Source: Poa pratensis (lineage: Eukaryota; Streptophyta; Magnoliopsida; Poales; Poaceae). Taken from it: 64,000 nt of DNA. A model generated the notes under the pieces. It saw only the letters and a list, made by a program, of their open reading frames with translations. It did not search any database and was not told the origin of the DNA. Where the stretch lies: the NCBI GenBank assembly GCA_947311845.1, contig CAMZMU010000040.1, forward strand, positions 63,244,708 through 63,308,707, given 5' to 3'. Numbering within the stretch: the stretch's first letter is position 1; every line of letters begins with the position of its first letter. Positions 42,170 through 53,955 of this stretch are shown here, one piece after another. The translations under genes were made by a program, and so were the position numbers.

Positions 42170-42710
42170 GATCTCTCATCGTAGCCCACAACTTGATGCC
42201 TTTCTAGGGATTGAGTGAGAAGAACTAGATCTACCACTACACGAAAGGAAAATGTATCCCCGTATATTTCATTGTGGAATTTGTTACTCTTTAGTGTTTG
42301 GCCATCCTAGACGGAAGAGGTTGCCCTATAGCTTAATCTTGGTGTATGAATCTTCGTGGTGTTGTTGGGAGGCTCCAACTGGGTTGTGGAGATTGTCCCA
42401 GCTTTGTAAAGGTTGTGCTGCCTCCTTCAAGAGCACCGCTTAGTGGATCTTCAAAAGCATCGCTTAGTGGATTGTGGCACATTTCATTGTGCGAGGGACA
42501 CACAGAGAATAAGGTGGCCCTTTATGCCATTGATGGGATTTGTGTCGTCACACCTCTCTAATGAAGATGCACTTCCCCCAAAGAAAAGAATTTTAGAAAT
42601 TACAGCATCGGCTCCACCTTATGGTTATTTTTATCCCTTACATATGTGTTGCTAGCGTACTCTATAGTGTATCTTATCTTGTTAGTTGTATCTTTGTGAC
42701 ATTACCCCGG
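42170..42710 (+). repeat. Diverged partial LTR related to the Sirevirus LTR
   Basis: It shares the order and wording of the LTR at 30110-30640 at low identity: AGATCT near the start, GAACTAGATCTACCA versus the LTR's CCGGATCTACATC, a GGGTTGTG-G block, TTGTGGCACATTTCATTGTG-like text, CACACCTCTCTAATGAAGA versus CACACCTCTCCAACGAGAC, a run of AAAGAA before GAAATTACA versus GGATTACA, and TAGTGTATCTT near the end. Both ends are indistinct. Likely an old solo LTR or fragment of a sister family. Confidence 0.5.
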
Positions 42711-42885
42711 ATGGTTTCAATGCCTGTGAGAATTAGGCCAGTGAGTGAGGAGAAGCAAGTCGAGTTTTTTTTTTTCAAAAGAAAATCAGGTTGCGCTGGA
42801 CCGAGCAGCAGAATAACGACGGGCTGCATTGCGGGCCTAGGAGGAATGAAGGGCCCAAAATCCGCCGCAGGCATCTCTCCGGTCC

Positions 42886-43257
42886 ATGGCTTTCTCCTCC
42901 CTTTCCGGCGCCCCCGCCGTCTCCCATCGCCCCGCGGCCGCCGTCTCGCCACTTCCACTGCCGTCCTACCCCACCAGACCTAAAACCCAAACAAATGCCA
43001 TCGAGAAAAACTGCCGCCTCATTCCTCAGTCCGCTCCCGCCGAAGCGAGCGAGCCAGTGAAGAGAGCGCCACCTTCCTCCAGCCGTCGAACACGACGCGC
43101 GGGCTCCAAGGTGGTCACTCACGCCGTTTCTCTCTCCTCCAACTTGTACCTCCAGTTCATGTCCTTGGATCCTACAGCGGAGGTCTCGAATAACTGGATT
43201 TATCCAGAGACAAAGCGGTGCAATATTCAGCAATCAGATTGTTCATGCAGCGGCTAG
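42886..43257 (+). CDS. Possible first exon or gene fragment, 123 codons, unrecognised
   Basis: The ATG at 42886 is in good context (GGTCCATGGCT). The N-terminus MAFSSLSGAPAVSHRPAAA is Ser/Ala/Pro-rich and would suit an organelle transit peptide. The upstream 100 bp is GC-rich like a grass promoter-proximal region. The later part (WIYPETKRCNIQQSDCSCSG) is not convincing and the ORF may run past a donor site. Without a downstream partner exon I can only call it a candidate gene fragment. Confidence 0.3.
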   Translation: MAFSSLSGAPAVSHRPAAAVSPLPLPSYPTRPKTQTNAIEKNCRLIPQSAPAEASEPVKRAPPSSSRRTRRAGSKVVTHAVSLSSNLYLQFMSLDPTAEVSNNWIYPETKRCNIQQSDCSCSG

Positions 43258-44070
43258 ATTTGTACAGGTGAACGTTTCTTGTCATTGTTCTACATAATCC
43301 TGCCTATCATTCATATACTTTCTTTGGGTGCAGCTTAGGCAAACAATAGCGAATATTGGGGGTGGAGTTCAGTTCAGTTACTGTTACTCTGTCAGCTAGC
43401 CCGGTTGGAAGCCATCAGTCAGGTCAATTTATCTTCAGTACCTAGGTTCGTCTGAATATTGCTGGTCCTCCTTCGCTGTTGATGAGCAGGATGGCATTCA
43501 CAATTGTTTGCGTGGTACGGTCCTCCATTCTCCTGATGCCTCCCTGCTCGTAAGTTTCTCAGTATATTGCCATTTTCATGCAGTAACTTTTCGTGCTCAT
43601 GTGTTCCCATCAGCTAAAATTGATTTCCTTTCTTCTTGGCATCATTTTAGCAGACATAAACTGGTGGCCTCTCATGGGCTGGAATCATCTGCACAAGAAG
43701 GTATTGACTGACCCGCCCAAGTCTTCGTGTCGAAGGTCAAGATCATGCATGGTCAACGGTCATGGTTTTCTAGAATACACCATGGTCAAGGTCATGGTCA
43801 TCTCCTTAACGTATCATCAAATGCATCACTGCCACTGAGCCAAAGGACCATGTACGAGGTCACATGGCATCCAATACACGCCACAGCCACCCAAGTCCTC
43901 TTCAAGTCTTCCTTGAGTCAACTGTAAGTCTTTGTAACCACAAATATATATGCAATAGGGAGGCAGCCATGAAATCAAGTGGAAACTTGCTACAAGAGAT
44001 GAAGAGAAGGCACTGCTTCCTGACCTGAATTTCTCTAGTGCAAGGCGCTGTGAACAACTCTATATTGATC
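43258..44070 (+). other. Exon-like debris and 5' flank of the receptor kinase gene
   Basis: Contains coding-looking shreds (about 43480-43550) without a continuous frame and a run of GGTCAAGGTCATGGTC-like repeats near 43730-43805. The last 150 bp lead into the receptor kinase start. No confident promoter element was seen. Confidence 0.35.
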
Positions 44071-47000
44071 ATGGGCATCATGTCCATGATTTTCTCTCTG
44101 TTGGCACTCAGCTCACTAGGAGATCTAACAGCTCTGGCACCCGGAGTCCTAACGAGCCAGCAGAGCCCCGAGGGGAACGGGGCGCAACCATCACGTGCCA
44201 ATGGCTGCCTGACAAGCTGCGGCAGTGTGGGCTTCAGCTATCCCTTCGGCATCGGATCCAGGTGCTCCCTCGGGCCTGACTTCAACCTCACCTGCAACAA
44301 CGCCACTCAGCCCCCCAGGCTCTTCTTGCACGACGGCATCACCGAGGTGACCGACTTTGGCGATCCTGGTTGGAACTCATACTTCATACGGGCCTCCTTC
44401 TCGCATACCATCTCCATGAAATCCGGTTTCAGTGTCTACAACTTCTCTCTGAAACCGCCTGGGAGGTCCTTTCATCTTTATTCCATTGGTCTTAATATCA
44501 CTGGCTGCGAACTGGAGGTTTACTCCGTCAAAGAGAATGCCATCCAGTCGATCTGCGCAACTGTGTGCCCGGACCCAGACATCACAGAGCTGATAGCTAT
44601 GCACAACTGTAATGGCTTTGCATGTTGTCGTGTACAACTGGAAAGCTACGAGAGCATTTATCAGTTGAAATTTGTCCACAACACAAAACAAACCACCATA
44701 GGCTCTAAACATATCTCTCCATTGTGGGATAAAATCAGCATAGCTACTGATGACCTACGTCTCTCATGGGATATAAGGAATCAATCTGCCTGTGCTGTTG
44801 CCTGTATCAGCGACCATGCTAAGTGCGAATATAACCGTGATTCACTGTTCATATCATCAACAAATGAATACAACTGCTTATGTAGCAACGGCTATACAGG
44901 CAACCCCTACATTCCACATGGCTGCTACAAGGGCGACAAAGGTAACATCTTTTTTTCCCTAATCCAGCGACTAAACATACATATGCTGTTAGGCATTTTG
45001 GGCATTGAAACTGTCAAGCTTCATGCGCTGACCACTATTCCAAAAGACCGATCTGATGGAAAGGGTCAGACAATTCACTTATACACTTCAACACCCCCTC
45101 TCACGTGTGACTTGGGGAGGGAGAGGCCAACACGTGCAACCGGAAGAGAGCGACGGCGCGCGAGTCTCAGAGGTATGGCTCAAGAGGCCTATACGTGGAC
45201 AAAGAGGGGGCAGCAACAATTTTAGAACAAATTGCGCAAACCAGGACTCGAACTCGAGACCTTGGCTCTGATACCATGTCAAGCTTCATGCGCTGACCAC
45301 TATTCCAAAAGACCGATCTGATGAAAAGGGTCAGACAATTCACTTATACACTTCAACAGAAACATGCTAAACCTTCTACTGATCAATTTTAGGATATAAT
45401 CCAATTCCGAGCAGGGCTGATTGTAACCGTTGGTGTGGTAACATTAGTGTGCAATTCCCATTCGGCTTCGAAGAGGGTTGCTTTGCCAGGAAAGAGTTTC
45501 ACTTCAACTGCACAAATACAACATTATCGGCTGTTTCGCTGGATCCATATTTTGAGGTAATCGACATGAATGTTGATGAAGGGACTTTTAATGTCACCAT
45601 CGCGGACCAAAAATTGGGAGATCCCGTATCTGCTGTATCACAATGAAACGGTCTTTTTTCTGCATCTGGGTTATTTCTCTCCATCAAGTGGGTTGCTGCT
45701 AATTTAAGCTGTGAAGTAGCCCAACAGAATAGGTCTGGATATGCTTGTGTGAGTATCAACAGCAAGTGTGTGGAAGTAAGTGCTGATGGAAGGTTCTATG
45801 CTGGTTACCGTTGCAAATGCTCAGATGGCTTCCAGGGAAATCCATATATCGAAAGTGGTTGTCGAGGTACTCCCTACCTCTCTGTGGGATCACCAATGAA
45901 TGATCTGCTACCGCTGGAGAAAAATGTACCAGTAGCTCTTTTTTAACTCTCTAAAAGAAAGTTGTACATATGTATTTAAAGTCATGTGTTCTTAGTTCTT
46001 ACACTAACTGCATGTAACTATTAGCCAGTGATTGTTTCGCTACTTTTAGTATGTTTATCATCCATGTAGGTTTCACTTAATTAGCTAATTTACTGTTTCA
46101 TGTTAATTGAATGGTGTACTGTTTCCCATGTTACTCCTATGATTCATGATATAAGCATTTTTAGAAGAATTGTGCCATTAAGGAAATTTCGGTTTCACCA
46201 TCAATATAGAAAATAATTATCAACATATTTGTAGTATAAAATAGTCATGAAATATATTTTCGTTATTTATGATTATTTTTGTTTGAAACAACAAATATAT
46301 CAACATGGACAATATCTAACTGATATTACAGATTAGTCATGTAATAAATTTTCATTGCGTATACTTTTTTAATTTGAAACAACATATTTTTCTAAAATGT
46401 ATATCAAAATGTTAGTACGAAGACCATGGCGATGTCCGAAACTAATTGCGAATCAAAGGTAATATATATTTTTTCAATGCATCTTATCATGATCTTGTTA
46501 ATTTCAGATATTAATGAATGCCTTCAACCGAACAAATGTTTTGGCATCTGCCATAATACCAAAGGAAGCTTCAGTTGTACTAAATGTCCTCGCAAGACTG
46601 AGTATGATCCATTCAAAATGCAGTGTATTAAGCTAAAGCAACAGCCTATATTCTTAGGTAAGACTATTATTGTTACATTAATGATAGACATGGTATGACA
46701 GAAAACTTATATGATCTTAATACCTGCAGGTACAATTGTTGGTTTGTCCTGTGGTTTTGGGGTTCTACTTCTGAGCTTCAGTGCAGTACTTCTCACTCGT
46801 AGTTGGAAAAAGAATCTTCAAAAGCAATTGCGGAAGAAATATTTCCGGAAGAACCAAGGTCTTCTCTTACAAAAGTTGGTATCCTCTGATGGAACTGCGA
46901 AGGACAAACCAAAGATTTTCTCGTTAGAAGAGCTAGAGAAGGCAACAAATAGCTTCGATGCTACACGAATCATTGGTCATGGGGGCCATGGCATGGTTTA

Positions 47001-47983
47001 CAAAGGCATATTATCTGATCAACATGTGGCTGCAGTTAAAAAGTCTAAGGTCTTAGAGGAGTGTGAGATCAGTCAATTCATCAATGAGGTCGCAGTCCTC
47101 ACTCAGATAAATCACAGAAATGTTGTGAAGCTCTTTGGATGTTGTCTCGAAGCCGAGGTTCCATTGCTGGTGTATGATTATGTCTGCAGTGGCTCACTGT
47201 CTGAAGTTCTTCATGCAGATGCAAGTAATGGTATTTCTTTGTCCTGGGGTGATCACTTAAGGATTGCGCTAGAAACAGCAGGAGCTCTATCTTATCTCCA
47301 CTTTTCAGTTTCAATATCAATTTTCCATCGCGACGTGAAGTCCTCAAATATACTCTTGGATGAAAATTACACAGCTAAAGTTTCTGACTTTGGTGCTTCT
47401 AGATTGGTTCCAATTGATCAAACACACATTGTTACGAATGTGCAAGGTACATTTGGGTACTTAGATCCAGAGTATTTTCATACCAGACAGCTAAATGAGA
47501 AGAGTGATGTGTACAGTTTCGGTGTGGTACTAGTGGAGTTACTTCTTAGGATCAAGCCTCTTTTTACAACTGAATCAGGGACAGTCCAGAACTTGTCAAG
47601 TTATTTTCTCCAGGAGTTCAAGCAGGGGAGAATCACGTGCATTGTTAATTCCCAGGTCCTTGGAGGAGGCAACAGAGGAAGAGATAAACAATATCGCCTC
47701 CCTTGCAGAGTTGTGCTTAAGACTGCATCGTGAAGAAAGACCAACCATGAAACAGGTGGAGATGGAACTGCAGACATTGCTAATGAAACGGGTGAACTCA
47801 TGTGAAGCAGAACCGAGAAATGACGAACAGATGCAGCTAAGGCCGTTAACTCGAAGGACTAGACCTACTAGGCAATTGTCTGCGGCGGAATTGGTCGGGA
47901 GAGTTGGAATACAGTCAGGAGACAGCCAACGATGCTACAGCCTGGAGGGAGAGTTCATGTCATCTGCTAGCCTGCCACGTTAG
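44071..47983 (+). pseudogene. Wall-associated-kinase-like receptor kinase, four exons, two lesions
   Basis: Exons: 44071-44941, 45393-45866, 46508-46657 and 46730-47983, all with GT-AG introns in phase. The family senses pectin or oligogalacturonides at the plasma membrane. Exon 1: signal peptide ([19 protein letters not shown]), a galacturonan-binding WAK domain ([17 protein letters not shown]) and an EGF-like end. Exon 2: a second WAK-type domain (WCGNISVQFPFGFEEGCF) and EGF. Exon 3: calcium-binding EGF (DINECLQPNKCFGICHNTKG). Exon 4: membrane segment, then kinase with G-loop [27 protein letters not shown] and DFGAS. Lesions: in-frame TGA at 45644-45646 and a 1-bp insertion in CTTGGAGGAGG near 47661, giving a stop at 47731-47733 before the normal stop 47981-47983. 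Alternatively these are sequencing errors. Intron 1 holds a TRIM. Confidence 0.9.
45012..45358 (-). mobile_element. TRIM/SMART-type mini LTR retrotransposon, 347 bp
   Basis: Two 82-bp LTRs (45012-45093 and 45277-45358) differ at one base. Read on the minus strand they start TGTTGAAGTG and end GCTTGACA. A PBS (minus strand TGGTATCAGAGCC, 45264-45276) abuts the right LTR, and a purine tract (minus GAGAGGGGG) abuts the left one. The target duplication GAAAC is at 45007-45011 and 45359-45363. The 183-bp interior has no coding capacity, so it must be moved in trans. It sits in intron 1 of the receptor kinase gene in antisense orientation. Confidence 0.95.
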
Positions 47984-50589
47984 GCGAGTCTGTTGAGTTC
48001 ATACTAATGAGTACTTAGATTGCTATTGTAATAAATCAATTTATTTCTAGATAATTCGAGGCATCATCATTATGTAGTTTTAACGGTTGGAACTATGCCT
48101 GTTTATACATGTAAAATGATTTTTATTAAGTTGAATGTTGAGTGAATTTACTGGCATATGCATCGTGTTGATGAGAAGTTTTATAGGAGATGTGGTGGAT
48201 TATATTGGCAGTGGTTCTGAGCACTCGTGTTGTGGTGTTGTTTGGTCGATTTGACCATTAGTACATTACTGTGAACGATGTCTTAAATACAAATATATGT
48301 TTAGAGCTATTTTCCTCCATAAAAATATGATAGGCATTCAATTCGTGGTTAGGGAGAGAAGGAGAATGTACAGAACGCACTAAGCACGCCTGAGCAGCAA
48401 CAAATTTTCAATACATCATTAGAAGTTTCTTTAAAAAAAAAAGAATACATGAGATTACAAAGTGCATATGGAGAGATTACAAAGTACATGAGTTTTTTCT
48501 AATTTTATCTCTTCTGTTGTCTTTTAGGCGCCTTCATTGCTTTTCCCTCTCGGTTCAAGTCCTTAAGGGAAAACTATATATCCTCACTGTTCATGCATTC
48601 TCCTGGTGGCGTTGACCTGTTGTGTCGTTTCAATTTTTTTCGAAACGGAAGTTGAGAGCTCCGGCCTCTAGATCGAAAAGATGCATACGGTCTTTTTATC
48701 ATGAATTATAGTGTTGAGTATAAGTTATACTTTACCTGTATATGTGTATGCAGGAGAGATACCATTAAGACGTGCAATACTGCATCTACTGTATGTACAT
48801 AAGTAGATTAGGAAATGTCACTCCTGGAACTTCCTCTTACTCACTTTTATGCTTGATTCGAATGCTGCAGTTAGTGTCATCCTTTTTTACTTTTAGACAT
48901 TGCAAGGAGCAGGAGGAACTATACTGCAATCTGCCATGACAAGTGCTAGCATGAGGCTTCATGATGCTCTTAATAGTTTAATGGCAAAGCATACAATAGC
49001 ATATCTATTCTACCATGGTTGCATTATCTTATGGTTTCTTTTTTGAAGGAAAAGACGCCCTCGGGTATGATCTACTCATCATTCAGCACTTCATGTTATA
49101 AGAAGTTGGTGAACTGATGACAGGGAAGCCGGCGACCGAAGCCCCGCGAAAAACACATGCTCTGACTTCTCTTCTGAGAAAATGGGTCGACTTCTAGATT
49201 CCATCTAAATCTACAAACACGTCTTTTTTGAAAAAACATCGATTGAGTCTCCAGTCATTGCTTTTCTTTCTGTTACTTCGAAAGTGGCTGCTTCAGCTTC
49301 CCCACGCGAATTCTCTGTGGAACAGAATGAAAAAGATAGTTTAAGCTATATCTTCCCTGCATTTCGTATCTTTTCTATTCACTCATGATTCTTGAGAGGA
49401 TTTGAAAGGGCATTAGTTATGCCCTGGATATGGTTGCAGATTATACAGTAAATGAAGTAGTACGCTGCTCCTATTATTTCTAGCTAGATTGTCTGACTCC
49501 AGGTTCTCTACTTTATTGACGTACCAATATTTACTTCCATGTTATGATCTATCATTATATTTTGGAGTATGCAGCATCTTCATAGCTTGGCCTTAGTAAT
49601 TTTATACTTATTCGAGAAGAAGATGCACTGTTTGTGATTTTTTTTTTTTTAAGCTACGAGTGCTGTTATTCAGGTTCATATGATTTCTGAAGCCCATTAG
49701 ACTAGCTTTGCTTTGGTCATGACCTTATAAAATGTGCATTGCTTGCACTTATAGGCTTTAGTTCGTCAGATTAGTTGACACGGAAAATGCAACAAATTAT
49801 AATGTAGAACAGGAAGTGCAGGGATGGCTCCTTCTTTTCTGTTGCGCACCTCCAAAATGCTAGCCTTCCTTGTAGGACTATCTTAGCATGTTTATTATAT
49901 AGGGAGGTGACTGATAGATAGGACACTGATTTGATCCTCTCAAGAATCATACCTAATTCAGCAACAAGACAAAGCAGATTGGTTTACATTCTTAGACACT
50001 ATAAAATCGTATAAATCTCCTCTTAGTTTATATAGTAGACAGTTTCTTTAGGTTTTGTACTTCGGTTCCAGTGAAAAAAAGCTTGCAAACATAATTTTAC
50101 CTTTATAATCATTTATGCTGCCTCTAATGCGGGCTGACTGCTCATATTCCTTTACTACAGTGGTGTATATTCTCTACGTCAGGTAAAAAGGTGGCATGCA
50201 AATCGAGTTATATAGGTTTACTTCAGGTGTTTTATGGATATAACTATATAAGACACATAACTGAAGAATCTAGGCCACCTATTCAGGATCTATTCTACCG
50301 TGGAATACTTATCCTTGCGAATTTATCGCTATTTAACATTGCTTTCCTGTACTAAATCCTCTATGCACAGGTGGTGTAGGACGAATGTCAATTCTTTGCT
50401 AAGCTATCTGCACCCAACCGCTCTAACGAGTATGGCAATGTTGGTCCTTTGGTGAGCATATATGATTCCCTACCATGCTCATAAAATAGTAGAGAAGATA
50501 AAATCTGGAACTGGTAACATGCCGAAACCTAGAAGTAGAGCAGATAAAATAGTACTTCGGAACAGAAAACTGCAACTGGAAAGTGTTTT
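47984..50589. other. Intergenic AT-rich sequence
   Basis: No gene or paired repeat is recognised across 2.6 kb. It starts with the 3' flank of the kinase gene. TTTTTTCGAAACGGAAGT near 48636-48653 resembles the 3' end of a LINE or SINE, but no target duplication was found. Several A/T runs (48433, 49640) may be retroposon tails or simple repeats. Confidence 0.5.
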
Positions 50590-51151
50590 CTGTGGATTTC
50601 TTATCCTCGTCGAGCTGTACAGCGGCGGGCGGAGGGAGCATGGCGGCGAGCGAGCGGGTGCGGTCGAGCAGGTCGTCGCTCGGTTGCTACAGGTGAAGAC
50701 GATGACCATTTTGCAAAAAGCCCCCTGCACTTCTCTGATTTCCTCTGTTTCTTTTAATTCCAGTAGCATTTTAGGAATTTTATTGAGGCACTTAAACTAC
50801 TGCAAAAATTATGAAATTATTTGGGTAGGCTCCCCTTAACATGTAGAAGCTCCACAAAAATTGGTGTTTCAAAATAAAATGTTTTGAACCACATTTGTTC
50901 ATAGGGTTTGATTATGTTATTTTTTTTTAAATACAAAATGATACTCCTTTAGTAATTTTGAAGCAAGTGAAAAATATTATTTTTGAACTCTTAGAATTTC
51001 CTTGACAAATATATTAACTTGTCAACTTTTGTTTGCCCGACCTAATTGTTTCAAGTGGAACACCTTAATGCATGGATGCCATGATGCATGACTGAAAGGA
51101 AAAGTGAAAATTTGGTTCACATTTTACAGTACCAAAAGTGGGGCTGTTACA
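50590..51151 (-). repeat. 3' LTR (partial or left boundary uncertain) of right-hand Tekay-like element
   Basis: The inner edge at 51151 is clear: on the minus strand the LTR starts TGTAACAGCCCCAC right after a polypurine tract. The outer edge is not determined because the partner LTR is outside the window. AT-rich LTR-like sequence runs to about 50700 and a GC-rich stretch lies at about 50590-50695. Either could hold the end, or the LTR may be truncated. Confidence 0.55.
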
Positions 51152-51154
51152 ATT

Positions 51155-51165
51155 CTACCCCCCTT
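51155..51165 (-). other. Polypurine tract of right-hand Tekay-like element
   Basis: Minus-strand AAGGGGGGTAG lies 3 bp before the LTR start at 51151. Confidence 0.85.
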
Positions 51166-51187
51166 ACAGGAATCTCGACCCGAGATT

Positions 51188-51923
51188 CTAAGATTGCGGA
51201 AAGAAGTCGGGATATTCCTCACGAAGACTAGACTCCCTTTCCCAGGTTGCTTCCTCTTCGGAATGGTTAGACCACTGAATCTTGAGGAACTTGGTGGACT
51301 TGTTACGAGTCTTCCTTTCTGCCTCATCCAGGACACGAATAGGGGTGCTCGCGATAAGTGAGATCTTCCTGGAGATCCAGCTCCTCATGATTGACTCCAT
51401 GAATAGGATCTTTGAAACAACGGTGAAGTTGGGATACATGAAACACATCATGCACATTTGGGAAGATGGCCGGTAACTCCAATTGATAAGAAAGATCTCC
51501 TCGCTTGGCCAGAATGGTGAAAGGGCCAACGTAGCGAGGGGCCAATTTTCCCTTGATCCCGAAGCGGCGAACGCCACGAAGTGGAGAGACGCGGAGATAC
51601 GCTTTATCACCAATTTCATAATGGATCTCCTGGTGATGCTTGTCATAGTAACTCTTCTGCCTAGACTGGGCAATCTTCAGATTCTCTCGTATGATTCTCA
51701 CCTTCTCCTCAGCTTCATTGATAACATCTGGACCAAAGAGTGCCCTCTCTCCCGTCTCGGACCAATTTAGCGGAGTTCGGCATTTTCTTCCATACAGAAC
51801 CTCGAATGGGGCCATACCCAGACTAGCTTGATAGCTGTTGTTGTAGGAGAACTCCGCGAAGGGAAGATACTTCTCCCAACCCTTGCCAAAGGAGATTACA
51901 CATGCCCTGAGCATGTCCTCCAA
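51188..51923 (-). pseudogene. Integrase C-terminus and chromodomain-like tail
   Basis: Two overlapping frames. 51923-51324: FAEFSYNNSYQASLGMAPFE, YGRKCRTPLNWSETGE, KLAPRYVGPFTILAKRG and VHDVFHVSQLHRC, the post-core and GPY/F module. 51673-51188: the chromodomain-like tail (STKFLKIQWSNHSEEEATWE) ending PDFFPQS. A frame change near 51330-51350 separates the module from its tail. The tail guides integration to heterochromatin in related elements. Confidence 0.85.
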
Positions 51924-52468
51924 ACTTGATTCACCCTCTCAGTCTGTCCATCTGTCTGAGGATGGTAGGCGGTACTGAAATTGAGATGGGTTCCCATAGC
52001 AGTTTGGAAACTCTGCCAGAATTTGGATACGAAGATACTTCCACGGTCCGATATGATCCTCAGAGGGACCCCATGCAATGGAACAATACGAGCCACATAT
52101 AAGTCAGCCAGTTGACTCACATGTATCTCGTCGCGGACGGGTAGGAAGTGAGCGAACTTAGACAGTCGATCAATGATTACCCAGATAGCATTGTTGCCCT
52201 TAGGGGACCTAGGAAAACCGGTGATGAAGTCCATACCAATTTCATCCCATTTCCACTCCGGGACTGCAATAGGGCGAAGAGTGCCGGCATGCCTTTGATG
52301 TTCAACCTTTACCCTACGACAGGTGTCGCATTCAGCAACATACTTGGCGACTTCTCGTTTCATCCGAGTCCACCAGAATTGTTGTCGAAGGTCTTGGTAC
52401 ATTTTGGTACTACCGGGATGAATAGAGAGAGGTGATTCATGAGCTTCTTGGAGGATCAGCTCCCTCAA
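51896..52468 (-). pseudogene. Integrase core of right-hand Tekay-like element
   Basis: Zinc-binding part (HPGSTKMYQDLRQQFWW, CDTCRRVKVEHQ) and DDE core: IGMDFITGFPRSPKGN (about 52245-52198), IISDRGSIFVSKFW (about 52055-52015) and AYHPQTDGQTERVNQ (about 51970-51925). It overlaps the upstream pol frame by 4 bp at 52465-52468 and shifts frame near 51910-51925. Confidence 0.88.
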
Positions 52469-53955
52469 TTTCGGTTCTTTGGCACTACTAGACGGTCACC
52501 AAAGTAAACGGCTCCGGATTCATCTTCCGAGAAACATTTGGCCTTCCCGCTAGCGATGTTCTTCTTGATATGAAGGATACCCTCATCGCGCTTTTGAGCA
52601 TCCTTAATCTGGTCTTCAAGAGTAGACTTGATCTCCAGATTTGCAAGGTAGCCAGTGGGAACAATTTCTAGGTTCAAACGGGAGAACTCTTCAAGAAGAG
52701 CAGGTTGGGCCTTTTCAAGCATCAGATTGTTGCAATAGGACTTCCGACTTAGCGCGTCAGCCACGACGTTTGCCTTGCCGGGTTGATAGTTCAGACTCAC
52801 ATCATAGTCCTTTATTAACTCCAACCAACGCCTCTGCCTAAGATTTAAATCTGGCTGGGTGAAGAGGTACTTCAGACTCTTATGATCCGAGAAAATCTCG
52901 CAACGGTTACCAAATAGATATGGTCTCCATTGCTTCAGAGCATGCACGATAGCGGCAAGTTCTAGATCATGAGTAGGGTAATTGTGCTCATGCGGCTTAA
53001 GTTGGCGGGAAGCATACGCCACCACATGGCCCTCTTGCATTATTACACAGCCCAAGCCCTGCAGGGAGGCGTCACAGAAGACGACGAAATCCTTGCTGGT
53101 GTCCAGCAGGACGAGCACAGGGGCAGACGTGAGTTTGGCTTTCAGTGTTCTGAAGCTCTCTTCAGCTTTGTTCGTCCATGCAAACTTTTTATCCTTCTTG
53201 AGAAGGTCAGTCATGGGCTTAGCTATCTTGGAAAAACCTTCGATGAATCGGCGGTAGTAACCCGCCAATCCGAGAAAACTACGAATGTCCTTGACTGACT
53301 TTGGAGTTTTCCAATCCAAAATGGATTGAATCTTGTCGGGAATGACTGCCACACCATTAGCGGATATCACATGACCAAGGAAGACAAGTTTATCCAACCA
53401 GAACTCACACTTGGAGAACTTGGCATAAAGACGGTGTTCTCGAAGTCTTGTCAGAACCAACCGAAGATGTTCATCATGCTCTTCGTCGGTTTTAGAATAG
53501 ACGAGGATGTCATCGATGTAGATGACGACAAACTTGTAAAGATAATCCATGAAGATGGAGTTCATGAGCCTCATGAAGGTAGCTGGAGCATTGGTGAGAC
53601 CGAAGAACATGACAGTATACTCATATAGGCCATAGCGAGTAATGAATGCCGTCTTTAGGATATCCTCCTTTCTGATCTTTATCTGATGGTACCCTGACCT
53701 CAGATCCATCTTGGAGAATACTGTTGCACCAGCTAACTGATCTAACAGATCATTGATCCGGGGAATAGGATACTTGTTCTTGATTGTCACCGCATTCAGC
53801 GGCCTATAATCGGAAACCAAACGAGGAACGGTCGAATCCCTCTTTTTGACGAAGAGTACCGGACAACCCCAAGGTGAACTGCTAGGCTGAATGAAATCCT
53901 TCGCTAACAGCTCATCGATTTGCTCCTTCAACAGAGCCAACTCTTCCACCGGCAT
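52465..53955 (-). CDS. Reverse transcriptase and RNase H (open, 496 codons)
   Basis: Open from the insertion edge of the Athila-type element. [62 protein letters not shown] (Phe instead of the usual Pro) and catalytic [13 protein letters not shown] (about 53530-53490). RNase [45 protein letters not shown] and [12 protein letters not shown] pre-integrase linker to 52465 follows. The N-terminal part of RT and the protease lie beyond the insertion at 62093-62640. Catalytic residues are present. Confidence 0.9.
   Translation of the reverse strand: MPVEELALLKEQIDELLAKDFIQPSSSPWGCPVLFVKKRDSTVPRLVSDYRPLNAVTIKNKYPIPRINDLLDQLAGATVFSKMDLRSGYHQIKIRKEDILKTAFITRYGLYEYTVMFFGLTNAPATFMRLMNSIFMDYLYKFVVIYIDDILVYSKTDEEHDEHLRLVLTRLREHRLYAKFSKCEFWLDKLVFLGHVISANGVAVIPDKIQSILDWKTPKSVKDIRSFLGLAGYYRRFIEGFSKIAKPMTDLLKKDKKFAWTNKAEESFRTLKAKLTSAPVLVLLDTSKDFVVFCDASLQGLGCVIMQEGHVVAYASRQLKPHEHNYPTHDLELAAIVHALKQWRPYLFGNRCEIFSDHKSLKYLFTQPDLNLRQRRWLELIKDYDVSLNYQPGKANVVADALSRKSYCNNLMLEKAQPALLEEFSRLNLEIVPTGYLANLEIKSTLEDQIKDAQKRDEGILHIKKNIASGKAKCFSEDESGAVYFGDRLVVPKNRN

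Noticed and set aside
44038..44070. Upstream start of the receptor kinase at 44038
   Set aside because: The codon is GTG. ATG 44071 gives a normal signal peptide directly.
45640..45665. Frameshift in exon 2 of the receptor kinase
   Set aside because: The same frame continues sensibly after the TGA at 45644-45646 (NGLFSASGLFLSIKW), so it is a nonsense codon and not an indel.
48636..48690. Retroposon tail (TTTTTTCGAAACGGAAG)
   Set aside because: It resembles grass LINE/SINE 3' ends, but no target duplication or further element sequence was found, so it is not annotated as an element.
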